A stretch of DNA of 37,618 nucleotides from an uncultured Bacteroidales bacterium (lineage in GTDB: Bacteria; Bacteroidota; Bacteroidia; Bacteroidales; UBA932). Under the pieces are notes generated by a model. The model made no database searches. It worked only from the letters and a program-made list of their open reading frames with translations, and was not told where the DNA came from. Both the position numbers and the translations under genes were made by a program. Shown piece after piece: positions 7,036 to 17,173 of the stretch. The stretch lies in NCBI GenBank assembly GCA_905234485.1, contig CAJOHV010000004.1, positions 1 to 37,618 on the forward strand, written 5' to 3'. The first letter of the stretch is position 1, and each line of letters starts with the position of its first letter.

Positions 7036-8277
7036 CGCCAAATGAGCGATATCCTTCCTGTAGAACAGATTATCGCAACCAATCTTTTCTATCTCTTTGT
7101 ACACCTCCGAACGGGCAAGAGAAAGGTCCTTCCCGCGGCAAACCACCATCAGAACACGGCCTCCGTTGGTCACGAGACGACCTTCGCGGACGGCGGTTCC
7201 CATATGGTAGACCTTTGCATCCACCTTATCCAGATTATCTATCGCGAAGCCCTTGTCGTAATGGCCGGGATAGCCCTTCGAAGCCAACACGACGCCCAGA
7301 GTCACCTCATCCGACCATTCCGGGTCGGAGACAGGGCGGCCCGAGGCCACTCCATCGAAGATGTCAAAGATATCGCTCCTGAGCAGGGGCAGAACCACCT
7401 CCGTCTCCGGATCGCCGAAGCGGGCGTTGAATTCAATCACCTTTATTCCCTGCGGGGTCTTCATCAGGCCGCCGTAGAGCACGCCGGAAAGCGGAAGGCC
7501 CTCGGAAACCATCGCGGAGGCAGCCTTGCACATTATCTCCTGATAGGCGAATTCGCGGTCCTCCGGAGTGATGAAAGGCAAGCCCGTATAAGCGCCCATA
7601 CCGCCCGTGTTCGGGCCTTTGTCTCCGTCGAAAGCGCGCTTATGGTCCTGCGAAAGGGGCATAGGATACACGCTGTCGCCGTCCACGAAGCAGAGGAAGG
7701 AGAATTCGGGGCCGGTGAGGAAGTCTTCCACCACCACTCGCCCGTCGCCGAAGGTCTTGTCCAGCAGCATATAGGCCAGCGCCTGCTTTGCTTCTTCAAG
7801 GTCCTGGGCTATGACCACGCCCTTGCCTGCGGCCAGACCGTCGTACTTGAGTACGGCCGGGAAGGGGCGGGCGGCCACATAGGCCAACGCCTCATCGTAG
7901 TCGGAGAAACTGCGATAGGATGCAGTGGGGATGCCGTATTTGGCCATAAGTTTCTTGGCAAACTCCTTCGAACTCTCGATTGCGGTGGCCGCCTTGGTGT
8001 GGCCGAATATGCGCAGCCCCGCTGCGCGGAATTCGTCCACAATGCCCGCGGCCAGCGCAGCCTCGGGGCCAACGACCGTCAAATCCACATTGTGTTCGAT
8101 GGCGAAAGCCTTCAGCCCCTGCACGTCCGTGTCCTTGAGAGGCACATTTTCCGCCTGCCCCCCTATTCCGGCGTTGCCCGGGGCGCAGTAGATTTTCGAT
8201 ACTTGCGAACTGCGGCTCAGCGCGTCCACTATCGCGTGCTCGCGTCCGCCGCCGCCTATGACCAATACAGTTTTCAT
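7030..8277 (-). CDS. purD: Phosphoribosylamine--glycine ligase (GAR synthetase)
   Basis: A 415-residue ATP-grasp enzyme that joins 5-phosphoribosylamine and glycine, the second step of purine synthesis. The N-terminal GGGGREHAI loop, the KYDGLAAGKGVVI ATP-grasp segment, and the GPEFSFLCF and IEFNARFGDPETE metal/ATP motifs are all present, and length is normal. It is the last gene of the leftward pur operon, 3 nt after purH. Its stop codon lies close to the promoter of the unrelated next operon. Confidence 0.97.
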   Translation of the reverse strand: MKTVLVIGGGGREHAIVDALSRSSQVSKIYCAPGNAGIGGQAENVPLKDTDVQGLKAFAIEHNVDLTVVGPEAALAAGIVDEFRAAGLRIFGHTKAATAIESSKEFAKKLMAKYGIPTASYRSFSDYDEALAYVAARPFPAVLKYDGLAAGKGVVIAQDLEEAKQALAYMLLDKTFGDGRVVVEDFLTGPEFSFLCFVDGDSVYPMPLSQDHKRAFDGDKGPNTGGMGAYTGLPFITPEDREFAYQEIMCKAASAMVSEGLPLSGVLYGGLMKTPQGIKVIEFNARFGDPETEVVLPLLRSDIFDIFDGVASGRPVSDPEWSDEVTLGVVLASKGYPGHYDKGFAIDNLDKVDAKVYHMGTAVREGRLVTNGGRVLMVVCRGKDLSLARSEVYKEIEKIGCDNLFYRKDIAHLAF

Positions 8278-8280
8278 TTA

Positions 8281-9810
8281 TTAATGTTTAAAATGGCGTA
8301 CTCCTGTGAAGAGCATGCAAATGCCAAGTTCATCGGCCTTCTTGATAGCGTCTTCGTCGCGTATGCTTCCGCCGGGCTGAACGATCACGGTCACGCCGTA
8401 GCCGGAGGCAAGTGCGACCGTGTCGTCGAAGGGCAGGAAGCCGTCCGAAGCAAGCACCAGCCCCTCGGTGAAGCCCGCGTTCTTCGCCTCATTGAGGGCG
8501 ATTTCAGCAGAGCCCACGCGGTTTGTCTGACCGGCGCCGATTCCTATCGTATGATTGTCTTTCACCACTGCGATGGCGTTGGACTTCACGTGCTTTACTA
8601 TCTTCCAGCCGAAATTGGCCTCTGCCAACTGCGCCTCTGTGGGTTTCACTTTCGTAACGCACATATCCGAAGTAACGGTTTCCACCTGAGTGTCCAACTG
8701 CTGGGCAAGAAGGCCGCCGTTCACGCTGATATACTGAGGCACGGAAGCATCGCTGCGCGTCATATCCACCTTCATCACGCGGAGGTTCTTCTTCGCGGAG
8801 AGGATCTCCAGAGCCTCCGGGGTGTAGTCCGGGGCAATCACTATCTCCAGGAAAATGGGCTTCATGCCGGCCGCGACTTCTGCCGTGAGGGTACGGTTCA
8901 CACCCACGATACCTCCGTAGATGCTCACCTTGTCGGCCTCATAGGCGGCCTGCCATGCCTCTTCGATGGTCTTCCCCACCGCGGCGCCGCAAGGGTTCAT
9001 ATGCTTGAGGGCCACGCAGAACGGCTCATCGAAATCCCGCAGCACATTCAGGGCGGCGTTGGCATCCTGGATATTGTTATAGGAGAGTTCCTTGCCCTGA
9101 ATCTGCTCGGCGAAAGCCAGCGAGAACGGGGCGGGCTCCAGAGCGGCGTAGAACTTCGCGCTCTGATGCGGGTTCTCGCCGTAGCGGAGCCCCTGCTTGA
9201 GGTCGTACTCCAGGAAGAGTTTCTCGTTAAGCCCTGCCTGGGTGCGCATGTAGGTGGCGATGCAGGAGTCGTACTCGGCTGTGTGCGTATATGCCTTTGC
9301 GGAGAGTTTCAGGCGGGTTTCGTCAGAAGTCTTGCCATTAGCCTTTAATTCAGCCAAAACAGTATCATAATCAGAAGGATCGCAGATGATGGTCACATCC
9401 TTCCAGTTCTTCGCGGCGCTGCGCACCATCGAAGGGCCGCCGATGTCGATATTCTCGATAGCATCTTCCATCGTGACGCCTTCCTTCGCGATGGTCTGAC
9501 GGAAAGGATACAGGTTGACGCACACCAGTTCGATGGTCTGGATGCCGTTCTCCTTGAGGGTTTCCATATGCTCAGGCACGTCCCTGCGGGCCAGGATGCC
9601 GCCATGGACCTTCGGATGAAGAGTCTTCACCCTGCCGTCGCAGATCTCCGGGAATCCGGTGACCTCGCTGATGCCTATGGTCTTTACGCCCTCTTTTTCC
9701 AACAGTTTCCGGGTTCCTCCGGTGGCGATTATTTCCCAACCGAGGTCCACAAGACCTTTCACAAACGGGACAAGACCCGTTTTGTCCGATACACTAACTA
9801 ACGCTCGCAT
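8281..9810 (-). CDS. purH: Bifunctional AICAR transformylase / IMP cyclohydrolase
   Basis: A 509-residue enzyme for the last two steps to IMP. The N-terminal cyclohydrolase domain shows SVSDKTGL, ATGGTRKLLE and RVKTLHPKVHGG. The C-terminal transformylase domain shows LRYGENPHQSA and the catalytic KHMNPCG segment. Length is in the usual range. Its start overlaps the end of purN by 13 nt. Confidence 0.97.
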   Translation of the reverse strand: MRALVSVSDKTGLVPFVKGLVDLGWEIIATGGTRKLLEKEGVKTIGISEVTGFPEICDGRVKTLHPKVHGGILARRDVPEHMETLKENGIQTIELVCVNLYPFRQTIAKEGVTMEDAIENIDIGGPSMVRSAAKNWKDVTIICDPSDYDTVLAELKANGKTSDETRLKLSAKAYTHTAEYDSCIATYMRTQAGLNEKLFLEYDLKQGLRYGENPHQSAKFYAALEPAPFSLAFAEQIQGKELSYNNIQDANAALNVLRDFDEPFCVALKHMNPCGAAVGKTIEEAWQAAYEADKVSIYGGIVGVNRTLTAEVAAGMKPIFLEIVIAPDYTPEALEILSAKKNLRVMKVDMTRSDASVPQYISVNGGLLAQQLDTQVETVTSDMCVTKVKPTEAQLAEANFGWKIVKHVKSNAIAVVKDNHTIGIGAGQTNRVGSAEIALNEAKNAGFTEGLVLASDGFLPFDDTVALASGYGVTVIVQPGGSIRDEDAIKKADELGICMLFTGVRHFKH

Positions 9811-10364
9811 AAGATTGTATTAATAGTTTCAACATATAACTCATGTTCAATGACCTGTCCGAGGCGGTGTACCTCTTCAGGATCCGAGCCCTCGTAGGGG
9901 AAGGCGCGCTGGGCGATAATCTTACCGCCGTCAAGGTCCGAATTAACCCAGTGGATGGAAATGCCGTAGACCTTCACACCATAGGCCACAGCCTGCTCGA
10001 CCGCGTGGGCGCCCTTGAATGCGGGAAGAAGCGAGGGGTGGATATTGATAATCCTTCCCTCGTAGGCCTTCAGCAGAGTGTCTCCCACTATTCGCATATA
10101 GCCGGCAAGGCACACCAGTTCGATCCCCTTGGAGTCCAGAATCTTGACTATTTCAGCCTCATAGGCAGCCTTCGAAGGATAGGCGTGGGGGTCGAAGACA
10201 AATGATTCGACTCCCATCTCACGGGCGCGCTCTATCACTGCCGCGACGGGCTTGTCGCACACCATCACTGCCACACGCGCGTCGATCACTCCGCTCGCGC
10301 AAGCCTTGGCAATGGCCACGAAATTGGTGCCCGTGCCGCTGGCAAATACCGCTAGATTATGCAT
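9798..10364 (-). CDS. purN: Phosphoribosylglycinamide formyltransferase
   Basis: A 188-residue 10-formyl-THF-dependent GAR transformylase. The phosphate loop ASGTGTNF, the catalytic region [10 protein letters not shown] (His) and [10 protein letters not shown] (Asp) are conserved. It overlaps purH by 13 nt downstream and purM by 13 nt upstream, which implies translational coupling. Confidence 0.96.
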   Translation of the reverse strand: MHNLAVFASGTGTNFVAIAKACASGVIDARVAVMVCDKPVAAVIERAREMGVESFVFDPHAYPSKAAYEAEIVKILDSKGIELVCLAGYMRIVGDTLLKAYEGRIINIHPSLLPAFKGAHAVEQAVAYGVKVYGISIHWVNSDLDGGKIIAQRAFPYEGSDPEEVHRLGQVIEHELYVETINTILCER

Positions 10365-11377
10365 ACGCCTTCTTTATCCGTTACTTTGCCTATCACCGAA
10401 GCCTTTTCGCCGAAGGATTCGAGTATCTCGATTGCCTTTCCGGCCTCTGAAGCATCCAGCACCACGACCATACCGATACCCATATTGAAGATGTTGAACA
10501 TCTCGCGGTGAGGTACGCCTCCCCACTTCTCCAGCATCTTGAACACGGGCAGTATCTCCCAACTCCCCTCTCGTATCTCCAGGCCCTGGCCGGGCTGCAG
10601 CACGCGCGGGATATTCTCGTCGAAGCCGCCGCCCGTGATGTGCGCCACACCGTGCACGTCGCACTGGCGAATGACGGACAGCATCTGTTTTACATAGATC
10701 TTGGTGGGGGTCAGCAGCACCTCGCCCAGTTTGCGGCCGCCGAATTCCGGAATCTCGTCCTGGTAGTTCAAGCCCGCATCGGCGACTATCTTTCTCACCA
10801 GGCTGAAGCCATTGGAATGGACGCCGCTGGAGGCTATGCCCACCAGCACATCCCCGACCTTCACCTTGCTGCCGTCAATCAGCCGCGATTTCTCCACTAC
10901 GCCGGTCGTGTAACCGGCTATGTCGTATTCGCCGTCGGCATACATGCCCGGCATCTCCGCGGTCTCGCCGCCCACCAGCGCGCAGCCGGCCTGACGGCAA
11001 CCCTCGGCCACTCCGGCCACTATAGCCTCAACCTTCGCGGGGATGTTGTGCCCGAGCGCCACGTAGTCCAGGAAGAACAGAGGCTCGGCGCCCTGGGCCA
11101 GCACGTCGTTAACGCACATAGCCACGGCATCGATGCCTATCGTGTCGTGCTTGTCCATCGCGAAAGCGATCTTCAGTTTGGTGCCCACGCCGTCCGTGCC
11201 GCTCACCAGCACTGGTTCGCGCACGCCGAGCGATGCGAGGTCGAACATACCTCCGAAGGAGCCTATGTTGCCCATAGAGCCGGGGCGGGCCGTGGAGGCG
11301 ACGTGCTGCTTGATGCGCCTGACCACCTCGTAGCCGGCCTCGAGATTCACGCCTGACTGTTCGTAGGATTTAGCCAT
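10352..11377 (-). CDS. purM: Phosphoribosylformylglycinamidine cyclo-ligase (AIR synthetase)
   Basis: The start at 11377 gives 341 residues beginning [17 protein letters not shown], the normal PurM N-terminus. An open frame continues upstream to 11587 but that 70-codon extension lies inside purF and has a non-protein-like composition. The ATP-site segment [15 protein letters not shown], the [12 protein letters not shown] motif and the [12 protein letters not shown] motif are present. It lies 1 nt after purF and overlaps purN by 13 nt. Confidence 0.96.
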   Translation of the reverse strand: MAKSYEQSGVNLEAGYEVVRRIKQHVASTARPGSMGNIGSFGGMFDLASLGVREPVLVSGTDGVGTKLKIAFAMDKHDTIGIDAVAMCVNDVLAQGAEPLFFLDYVALGHNIPAKVEAIVAGVAEGCRQAGCALVGGETAEMPGMYADGEYDIAGYTTGVVEKSRLIDGSKVKVGDVLVGIASSGVHSNGFSLVRKIVADAGLNYQDEIPEFGGRKLGEVLLTPTKIYVKQMLSVIRQCDVHGVAHITGGGFDENIPRVLQPGQGLEIREGSWEILPVFKMLEKWGGVPHREMFNIFNMGIGMVVVLDASEAGKAIEILESFGEKASVIGKVTDKEGVCII

Positions 11378-11378
11378 A

Positions 11379-12737
11379 TCAGTCTTCTGCTTTTTGATCG
11401 TCGTACAAAAGGGTTGGATACTCGCCCGTGAAGCAGGCCTGGCAGGGATCCGCGCAGCCGAAGCACGATTCACGGGTGGATTCGGGGCTGAGATAGCCCA
11501 GTGAGTCGGCTCCGATCGACTTGCAAGCCTCATCGAGGTTGCGGTTCGAGCAGAGAAGTTCCTCGAGGGTGCTTGTGTCCACGCCATAGTGGCAGGGGAA
11601 GCGCATCATCGGGCTCGCGATTCGGACGTGGACCTCGGCCGCGCCGGCCTCTCTCAGGAGCCTCACTATCTTGAGGCAAGTCGTGCCGCGAACGATTGAG
11701 TCGTCCACCAGCACTATCCTCTTGCCGCCCACTATGCTATGGACGGGCGAAAGTTTCATCTTCACTCCAAGTTCGCGCATAGACTGCACGGGCTGGATAA
11801 AGGTGCGGCCCACATATTTGTGCTTGATCAGGCCCATCTCGAAGGGGATGCCGCTGCCTTCGGCATAGCCCATGGCGGCGCTCAGACCGGATTCGGGCAC
11901 TCCGACCACTAGATCGGCCTCCACCGGGCACTCATGCGCCAGGCGGCGTCCCGCTTCCTTACGGTAGGCGTGGACATTGCAGCCGTCGATGTCACTGTCC
12001 GGACGCGCGAAGTAAATATACTCCATCGCGCACATGCGGTGGCGGCTGTAGCGGGAGTAAGTGGTGCTGCGCATACCGTGCGCATCGAGCGAAAGTATCT
12101 CGCCGGGCTCCACGTCCCTTATGAACTTGGCGCCCATAATCTCGAACGCGCACGACTCGCTGCTGATCACATATCCCCCGTCCAGTTCGCCCAGGCAGAG
12201 GGGCTTGATGCCGTGTTTGTCGCGGCAGGCATAGATACGGCTGGGAGTCATGATGATGAAGGCGAATCCGCCCTCCATCATATTCAGCGCCTTGATCAGG
12301 TTCACTATGCGGTCTTCTCCGGCCGTTTTCTTGATCAGATGAGCCAGGAGTTCGCTGTGCATAGCTGTCTGGAAGATGACTCCGCGCTTCTCGAGATAGT
12401 CCGCTATCTGTTTCGCGTTGATCACGTTTCCGTCGCAGGCCACCGCGAAGTCTCCTCCCTTATGGTGGAAGAACAAGGGTTCTACACATTCCAGGCCGTC
12501 GTTGGCATCGTTGGAATACTTCACGCTGCCTATACCCATCTCGCCGGGGAGATGCCCCAGTTCGCCGTTGGTGAAGATCTCGCTCAACAGGCCAAGTCCG
12601 CGATGGCGGTGATACTTTCCGGATGAGTCGAAGGTGCCGATTCCACCGCCTTCTTGTCCGCGGTGCTGAAGATTGTGCAGACCATAATAGATCCGCATCG
12701 CGGCGTCTTTGACGCCATAAATTGCCAAAACTCCCAT
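11379..12737 (-). CDS. purF: PurF-like amidophosphoribosyltransferase with a degenerate glutaminase site
   Basis: A 452-residue PurF homologue. The phosphoribosyltransferase half is intact, with the PRPP loop [12 protein letters not shown] and iron-sulfur-type cysteines ([28 protein letters not shown]). The N-terminal glutaminase half has lost its chemistry. The protein starts MGVLAIYG, with no Cys where family members have CGVxGIxG. The glutamine-binding GHxRYST is GSVKYSN (K73, N76), HNGN is CDGN (D102), and SDxE is MHSE (H127). Only HRGQE (R26) is kept. The DNA shows a stop two codons before the ATG, so no alternative start restores Cys. It may work with ammonia or a partner. It shares one base with the purC1 stop. 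Confidence 0.85.
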   Translation of the reverse strand: MGVLAIYGVKDAAMRIYYGLHNLQHRGQEGGGIGTFDSSGKYHRHRGLGLLSEIFTNGELGHLPGEMGIGSVKYSNDANDGLECVEPLFFHHKGGDFAVACDGNVINAKQIADYLEKRGVIFQTAMHSELLAHLIKKTAGEDRIVNLIKALNMMEGGFAFIIMTPSRIYACRDKHGIKPLCLGELDGGYVISSESCAFEIMGAKFIRDVEPGEILSLDAHGMRSTTYSRYSRHRMCAMEYIYFARPDSDIDGCNVHAYRKEAGRRLAHECPVEADLVVGVPESGLSAAMGYAEGSGIPFEMGLIKHKYVGRTFIQPVQSMRELGVKMKLSPVHSIVGGKRIVLVDDSIVRGTTCLKIVRLLREAGAAEVHVRIASPMMRFPCHYGVDTSTLEELLCSNRNLDEACKSIGADSLGYLSPESTRESCFGCADPCQACFTGEYPTLLYDDQKAED

Positions 12738-13447
12738 TATTTAGATTCTAATCTTTCCAGTACTTCCGTGTATGCTGCGATCACGTCGCCGAGGTCCAGG
12801 CGGAAACGGTCTTTGTCCAGCCTGTCCTTAGTCTTCTCATCCCACAGGCGGCAGGTGTCCGGGCTGATTTCGTCGGAAATGATAATCTCGCCCGTGTCCG
12901 AAGCACGGCCGAACTCGATTTTCGCGTCCACCAGTTCTATTCCCGCCTTATGGAAAAGATCGGTGAGCAGTTTGCCCGCACGCCTCGCCATAGACAGGAT
13001 CAGGTCCAGTTCTTCGTAGGTCGCGAGCCCGAGGGCCACTGCCTGATCCCTGTTCATCAGAGGATCGCCCAGTTCGTCGTTGTTGTAGCAAAGGTCCACG
13101 ATGGTGTTCGCCGGCTTGAAGCCGTCTTCCACGCCCAGTTTCGCGGCGAGCGTACCTGCCATTCGGTTATGGACGACCACCTCCAGGGGGATGATCTCTA
13201 TCTTGCGGCAGAGTTGCTCGCGGTCGTCGAGCCTCTCGATGAAATGGGTGGGGATGCCGCAGCTGTTCAGATAATCGAGCAGCAAAGCGGATATCTTGTT
13301 GGTAAGGATACCTTTCCCCTTGAGACGGGCTCGCTTGACATTGTTGTAGGCCACAATCACGTCGTTGTAGTGGAAAATCACCTTGTGCGGATCGTCCACT
13401 GCATAGATCCGCTTCTCGTTACCTTCGAAAATGAGTTCTTTTTTCAT
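12737..13447 (-). CDS. purC: SAICAR synthetase-like protein, copy 1 (divergent short type)
   Basis: A 236-residue PurC homologue. The end of the protein is canonical: DAKIEFGR, SDEISPDTCRLWD and DKDRFRLDLG. The front is altered: the usual FKDDxTAFNG segment reads HYNDVIVAYNN, and VVRNxxAGS reads VVHNRMAGT, changing the Arg and Ser that I recall as contacting the CAIR phosphate in E. coli PurC. It may therefore be impaired, or specialised. It overlaps purL by 4 nt and purF by 1 nt. It is one of three PurC paralogues in the window (others at 17638 and 21272). Confidence 0.85.
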   Translation of the reverse strand: MKKELIFEGNEKRIYAVDDPHKVIFHYNDVIVAYNNVKRARLKGKGILTNKISALLLDYLNSCGIPTHFIERLDDREQLCRKIEIIPLEVVVHNRMAGTLAAKLGVEDGFKPANTIVDLCYNNDELGDPLMNRDQAVALGLATYEELDLILSMARRAGKLLTDLFHKAGIELVDAKIEFGRASDTGEIIISDEISPDTCRLWDEKTKDRLDKDRFRLDLGDVIAAYTEVLERLESK

Positions 13448-16400
13448 CGGTCCTTTCTAAAATAATACACTGCGTTTTCAAATATCGGCTGACGGCATTC
13501 GCCGCTTATGTTCTTGTAGAGTCCATCCTCGTAACGCTCGGAGTGGCCCATCTTTCCGAGGATATGGCCGTCCGGGCTCAGGATGCCCTCGATGTCGTAG
13601 TACGACCCGTTGGGATTGTCCAGATAGCGGAACGCCACCTGGCCGCGGGCGAACAGTTCCTTCGCCTCCTTCTCCCCCACCACGAACTTGCCTTCGCCGT
13701 GGCTGAAGGCTATGCTGTGCACATCTCCGACTTTCATACCCGCGAGCCAGGGCGAGTTGGTCGATTCCACTCGGGTGCGGGCGATAAGCGAAATATGGCG
13801 GTTGATATCGTTGCGGAAAAGGGTCGGAGAGTCGGGGGTCACGCTGCCTGGCTTGCCGTAAGGCAGCAGTCCGCTCTTGATCAGGGCCTGGAAACCGTTG
13901 CAGATGCCGAGAATCAGGCCGCCGCGCTTCTGCAGGTCTGCGATGGCGGCACTGACGCGCTCATTGCAGATCACGCTGGCGATGAACTTGCCGCTTCCGT
14001 CCGGCTCGTCACCGGAAGAGAATCCGCCGCAGAACGCCAGGATATGGCTTTCTTCTATCCTTCGGCTGAGTTCTTCGATGGAGTCAAGCACGTCCTGGGC
14101 TGTCAGATTGCGGAATATGAACAGACGCACCTCCGCGCCCGCCTTGCGGAACGCCTTCGCGGTGTCGTAGTCGCAGTTAGTGCCCGGGAATACCGGCATA
14201 CAGACGATCGGGTGCTCCACGGGAGCGCCGGGATAGACCATGTTCGAGATGGAGAAAGGCTGCGCAGCGACCTCCGGGACCGGAGCCTCGAACGCCGCTT
14301 TCACGCGTGGAGGATAGTTTCCGAAGTAGCGCGCCTCATAGGCCTTTTCAAGCGCCTCAAGCGACATCTCGGTTCCGTTGATGCAGATGCCTGCTTCCGT
14401 CACCTCGCCCAGTTCCACGGCGCCCTCGAGAGGTGCGGTCGCCTCCAGCACCGCCGAGCCGTAGCCCAGCGAGAACAGTTCGTCTTCCGGGATACTGACC
14501 TTCACTCCGAGACCGTTGCCCATAGCCATCTTCACGAGCGCTTCTGCCACTCCACCGTGGCTGAGCGACCACGCGGAAACGACGCGTCCTGCCAGAATTT
14601 GCGCGCGAAGCCAGTTCCAATTATGCTTAAGCCCCTCAGTGTCAGGCATATAGTCTGCGAGAGGAGTATGCTTCAGGAGATATATCTTGTTACCCGCTTT
14701 CTTGAACGGGGTGGAGATTACGTCTTTCACATCCACCGTCGTGATGCCGAAGGCCACGAGGGTCGGGGGAACGTGGATATGCTCGAAGGTGCCGCTCATC
14801 GAATCCTTTCCGCCTATGGACGGCAGACCGAGGGCCGCCTGCATTTTGAGCGCGCCGAGGAGGGCGCTGAGCGGTTTGCCCCAGGTGTGGGGATCCGAGG
14901 TCATGCGTTCGAAGTATTCCTGATAGGAGAAACGCAGATGACTCCAGTCCGCACCTGCGCAAGCCAGTTTCGTGCAAGCCTCCACCACTGCGTAAGCCGC
15001 GCTGTGGTAAGGACTCCAAAGAGCCAGATCGGGATTAAAGCCGAAGGCCATGGCGCTGGCGGTGTTAGTGACGCCGTCCACGGGGAGTTTCTGCACGGAC
15101 ACCTGGGTCTCGCTGGCCTGACGCGCTCCGCCGTAGGGCATAAGCACCGTCGAACGGCCTATGGTGGAATCGAACATCTCCACCAGACCCTTCTGCGAAG
15201 CCACGTTGGGCGAAGACATTACTGCCTTCATCTTCTCTTCCAGGGTCTTCCCCGACGGCTTGCGGACGAAGGGGTTGCGATTCTCCACGGCGGAGATGGC
15301 TGCCTTGCTGTAGTGTCTTGCGCCGGCGCTGTCGATGAATGCCCTCGTGAGGTCGCAAACCTTCTGCCCGTGGAAGAACATCCTCATTCGGGCGGTATCG
15401 GTCACATCCGCAACGTGCGTCACCTCTATGTTGTCCGCCTTGCAGAGTTCCACAAAGTGTTTTTCATCGGCGGCCTCTATCACCACCGCCATACGCTCCT
15501 GGGACTCGCTGATGGCAAGTTCAGTGGCGTTAAGGCCGGAGTATTTGACCGGAACGCGGTCGAGGTATATATCCAGTCCGGGCGCGAGTTCGCCTATTGC
15601 CACACTCACTCCGCCTGCGCCGAAGTCGTTCGACTTCTTGATGAGACGGGTTACCTCGCTGCGGCGGAACAGGCGCTGAAGCTGGCGCTCCTCCGGAGCG
15701 TTGCCCTTCTGCACCTCGGAGCCGCAGGTCTCGAGAGAGGCCTCGGTGTGCTGCTTGGAAGATCCGGTGGCGCCGCCTATGCCGTCGCGGCCGGTGCGTC
15801 CTCCCAAGAGGAGGATCACGTCGCCCGCGGCCGGGCTCTCGCGGCGCACGTTCGAGGCTTTCACGGCTCCCACCACCGCGCCGATTTCCATACGCTTGGC
15901 TGTGTAGCCGTCAGAATAGATTTCCCTTACGTGCGTGGTCGCCAGACCTATCTGGTTGCCGTAGGAGGAATAACCGCCTGCGGCCTTGCGGGATATCATC
16001 CTCTGCGGGAGTTTGCCGGGAATCGTATCCGAAACTTTCGCCGTGATGTCCCCCGCTCCGGTAACACGCATAGCCTGATAGACATAAGAGCGTCCGGAAA
16101 GAGGGTCGCGGATGGCACCGCCGAGGCAGGTGGCCGCGCCGCCGAATGGCTCGATCTCAGTGGGGTGGTTATGCGTCTCATTCTTGAACATAAGGAGCCA
16201 TTTCTGCATCTCCCCGTCCACATCCACATTCACATAGATGCTGCAGGCATTGTTCTCCTCACTCTGCTCCTGGTCGTCCAGCAGGCCTTTCGATTTCAGC
16301 CAGCGGGCTCCTATCGTGGCGAGTTCCATCAAGCAAAGAGGCTTGCCTTCGCGCCCCAGTTCGCGACGCATATTAATAAATAGGTGTAACGAATCCTCAA

Positions 16401-17127
16401 GTTCTTTCTTCATGAAAGACTCGTCCACCGTGATTTCCTGAATCTCTGTCGTGAAAGTCGTGTGGCGGCAATGGTCGCTCCAGTACGTGTCCAGGATACG
16501 GAGTTCCGTTTCCGAAGGGTCGCGGCCTTCTTTTCGGAAGTACGCCACCACCTCCGCGAGGTCGTCGCTGTTCATCGCGAGCCCCTTTGACTTGCAGAAC
16601 GCCGGATACGACTCCGGTGACATTTCGCAGAAACCGGCCAGGTCTTCCACCGGTTTCACATCGGCCTTTTCGTTCTCCCTGATCACGGAAAGATCTTTCG
16701 GACGGGATTCGATGGGGTTGATGTAGTAGGCTGCGATTCGGGTTAGTACTTCGTCCGGGGTATCCTGCGGGAACACGAGCATACGCGCGCTCTTGATATG
16801 GATATCCGCGGCGGGGTCGATAAGATGCACGCAGTCTTCCGCAGAAGACGCGCACTGATCGAACTGGCCCGGCAGATATTCCACCGCGATGTACTTGCAG
16901 TCAGCAGGATAGGTGTCGCTGACAAGGTCCGTGACCCTTTCGCCGAAAACGGCATAGCGACATTTCTCCAGGAGTTCCGGAGTAAAGCCGAAAAGGTCAT
17001 AGACCTTCACCAGCCGCAGCGACTGCAGATGTAAGGATAGGTTTTCATTGAAGTCGGCGAGCAGGCTATGCGATTCAACACGGAAGCCTTCCCGCTTCTC
17101 GACAAACACTCTTTTGGGACTTTCCAT
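13444..17127 (-). CDS. purL: Phosphoribosylformylglycinamidine synthase, large single-chain type
   Basis: A 1227-residue FGAM synthetase combining PurS-like, PurL and glutaminase parts in one chain. The synthetase part shows SDHCRHTTF, KNETHNHPTEIEPFGGAATC and GGKDSMSGTF. The C-terminal class I glutaminase shows FSSGDEPDGSGK, the nucleophile in GICNGFQALI, and FSHGEGKF for the His/Glu pair. In contrast to the neighbouring PurF, its glutamine site looks intact. The start at 17127 (MESPKRVFVEKREGF) is 11 nt after the hairpin at 17138-17168. Confidence 0.97.
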   Translation of the reverse strand: MESPKRVFVEKREGFRVESHSLLADFNENLSLHLQSLRLVKVYDLFGFTPELLEKCRYAVFGERVTDLVSDTYPADCKYIAVEYLPGQFDQCASSAEDCVHLIDPAADIHIKSARMLVFPQDTPDEVLTRIAAYYINPIESRPKDLSVIRENEKADVKPVEDLAGFCEMSPESYPAFCKSKGLAMNSDDLAEVVAYFRKEGRDPSETELRILDTYWSDHCRHTTFTTEIQEITVDESFMKKELEDSLHLFINMRRELGREGKPLCLMELATIGARWLKSKGLLDDQEQSEENNACSIYVNVDVDGEMQKWLLMFKNETHNHPTEIEPFGGAATCLGGAIRDPLSGRSYVYQAMRVTGAGDITAKVSDTIPGKLPQRMISRKAAGGYSSYGNQIGLATTHVREIYSDGYTAKRMEIGAVVGAVKASNVRRESPAAGDVILLLGGRTGRDGIGGATGSSKQHTEASLETCGSEVQKGNAPEERQLQRLFRRSEVTRLIKKSNDFGAGGVSVAIGELAPGLDIYLDRVPVKYSGLNATELAISESQERMAVVIEAADEKHFVELCKADNIEVTHVADVTDTARMRMFFHGQKVCDLTRAFIDSAGARHYSKAAISAVENRNPFVRKPSGKTLEEKMKAVMSSPNVASQKGLVEMFDSTIGRSTVLMPYGGARQASETQVSVQKLPVDGVTNTASAMAFGFNPDLALWSPYHSAAYAVVEACTKLACAGADWSHLRFSYQEYFERMTSDPHTWGKPLSALLGALKMQAALGLPSIGGKDSMSGTFEHIHVPPTLVAFGITTVDVKDVISTPFKKAGNKIYLLKHTPLADYMPDTEGLKHNWNWLRAQILAGRVVSAWSLSHGGVAEALVKMAMGNGLGVKVSIPEDELFSLGYGSAVLEATAPLEGAVELGEVTEAGICINGTEMSLEALEKAYEARYFGNYPPRVKAAFEAPVPEVAAQPFSISNMVYPGAPVEHPIVCMPVFPGTNCDYDTAKAFRKAGAEVRLFIFRNLTAQDVLDSIEELSRRIEESHILAFCGGFSSGDEPDGSGKFIASVICNERVSAAIADLQKRGGLILGICNGFQALIKSGLLPYGKPGSVTPDSPTLFRNDINRHISLIARTRVESTNSPWLAGMKVGDVHSIAFSHGEGKFVVGEKEAKELFARGQVAFRYLDNPNGSYYDIEGILSPDGHILGKMGHSERYEDGLYKNISGECRQPIFENAVYYFRKDR

Positions 17128-17137
17128 TCAAAATATA

Positions 17138-17168
17138 AAGCCCACCGCTGCGGGGGCATGGTGGGCTT
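17138..17168 (-). terminator. Intrinsic terminator or attenuator between purE and purL
   Basis: On the minus strand AAGCCCACC and GGTGGGCTT form a perfect 9-bp stem around a 13-nt loop, followed by TTTATATTTT. It lies 6 nt after the purE stop codon and just before the purL start. It could end the short purC2-purE transcript or meter readthrough into purL and the rest of the operon; no separate convincing promoter for purL was seen. Confidence 0.7.
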
Positions 17169-17173
17169 GAGTA

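Noticed and set aside
7042..9348. 768-codon open frame on the plus strand
   Set aside because: It lies fully antisense to purD and purH, is rich in H, R, G and lacks any family motif; it reflects codon bias of the real genes.
11378..11587. 70-codon N-terminal extension of PurM
   Set aside because: It lies within purF in another frame, has an Arg/Ser/Ala/Pro-rich composition, and PurM proteins start at [13 protein letters not shown] sequence.
13543..16383. 946-codon open frame on the plus strand
   Set aside because: Antisense to purL, which has all its motifs; the translated sequence is low-complexity and His/Arg-rich.
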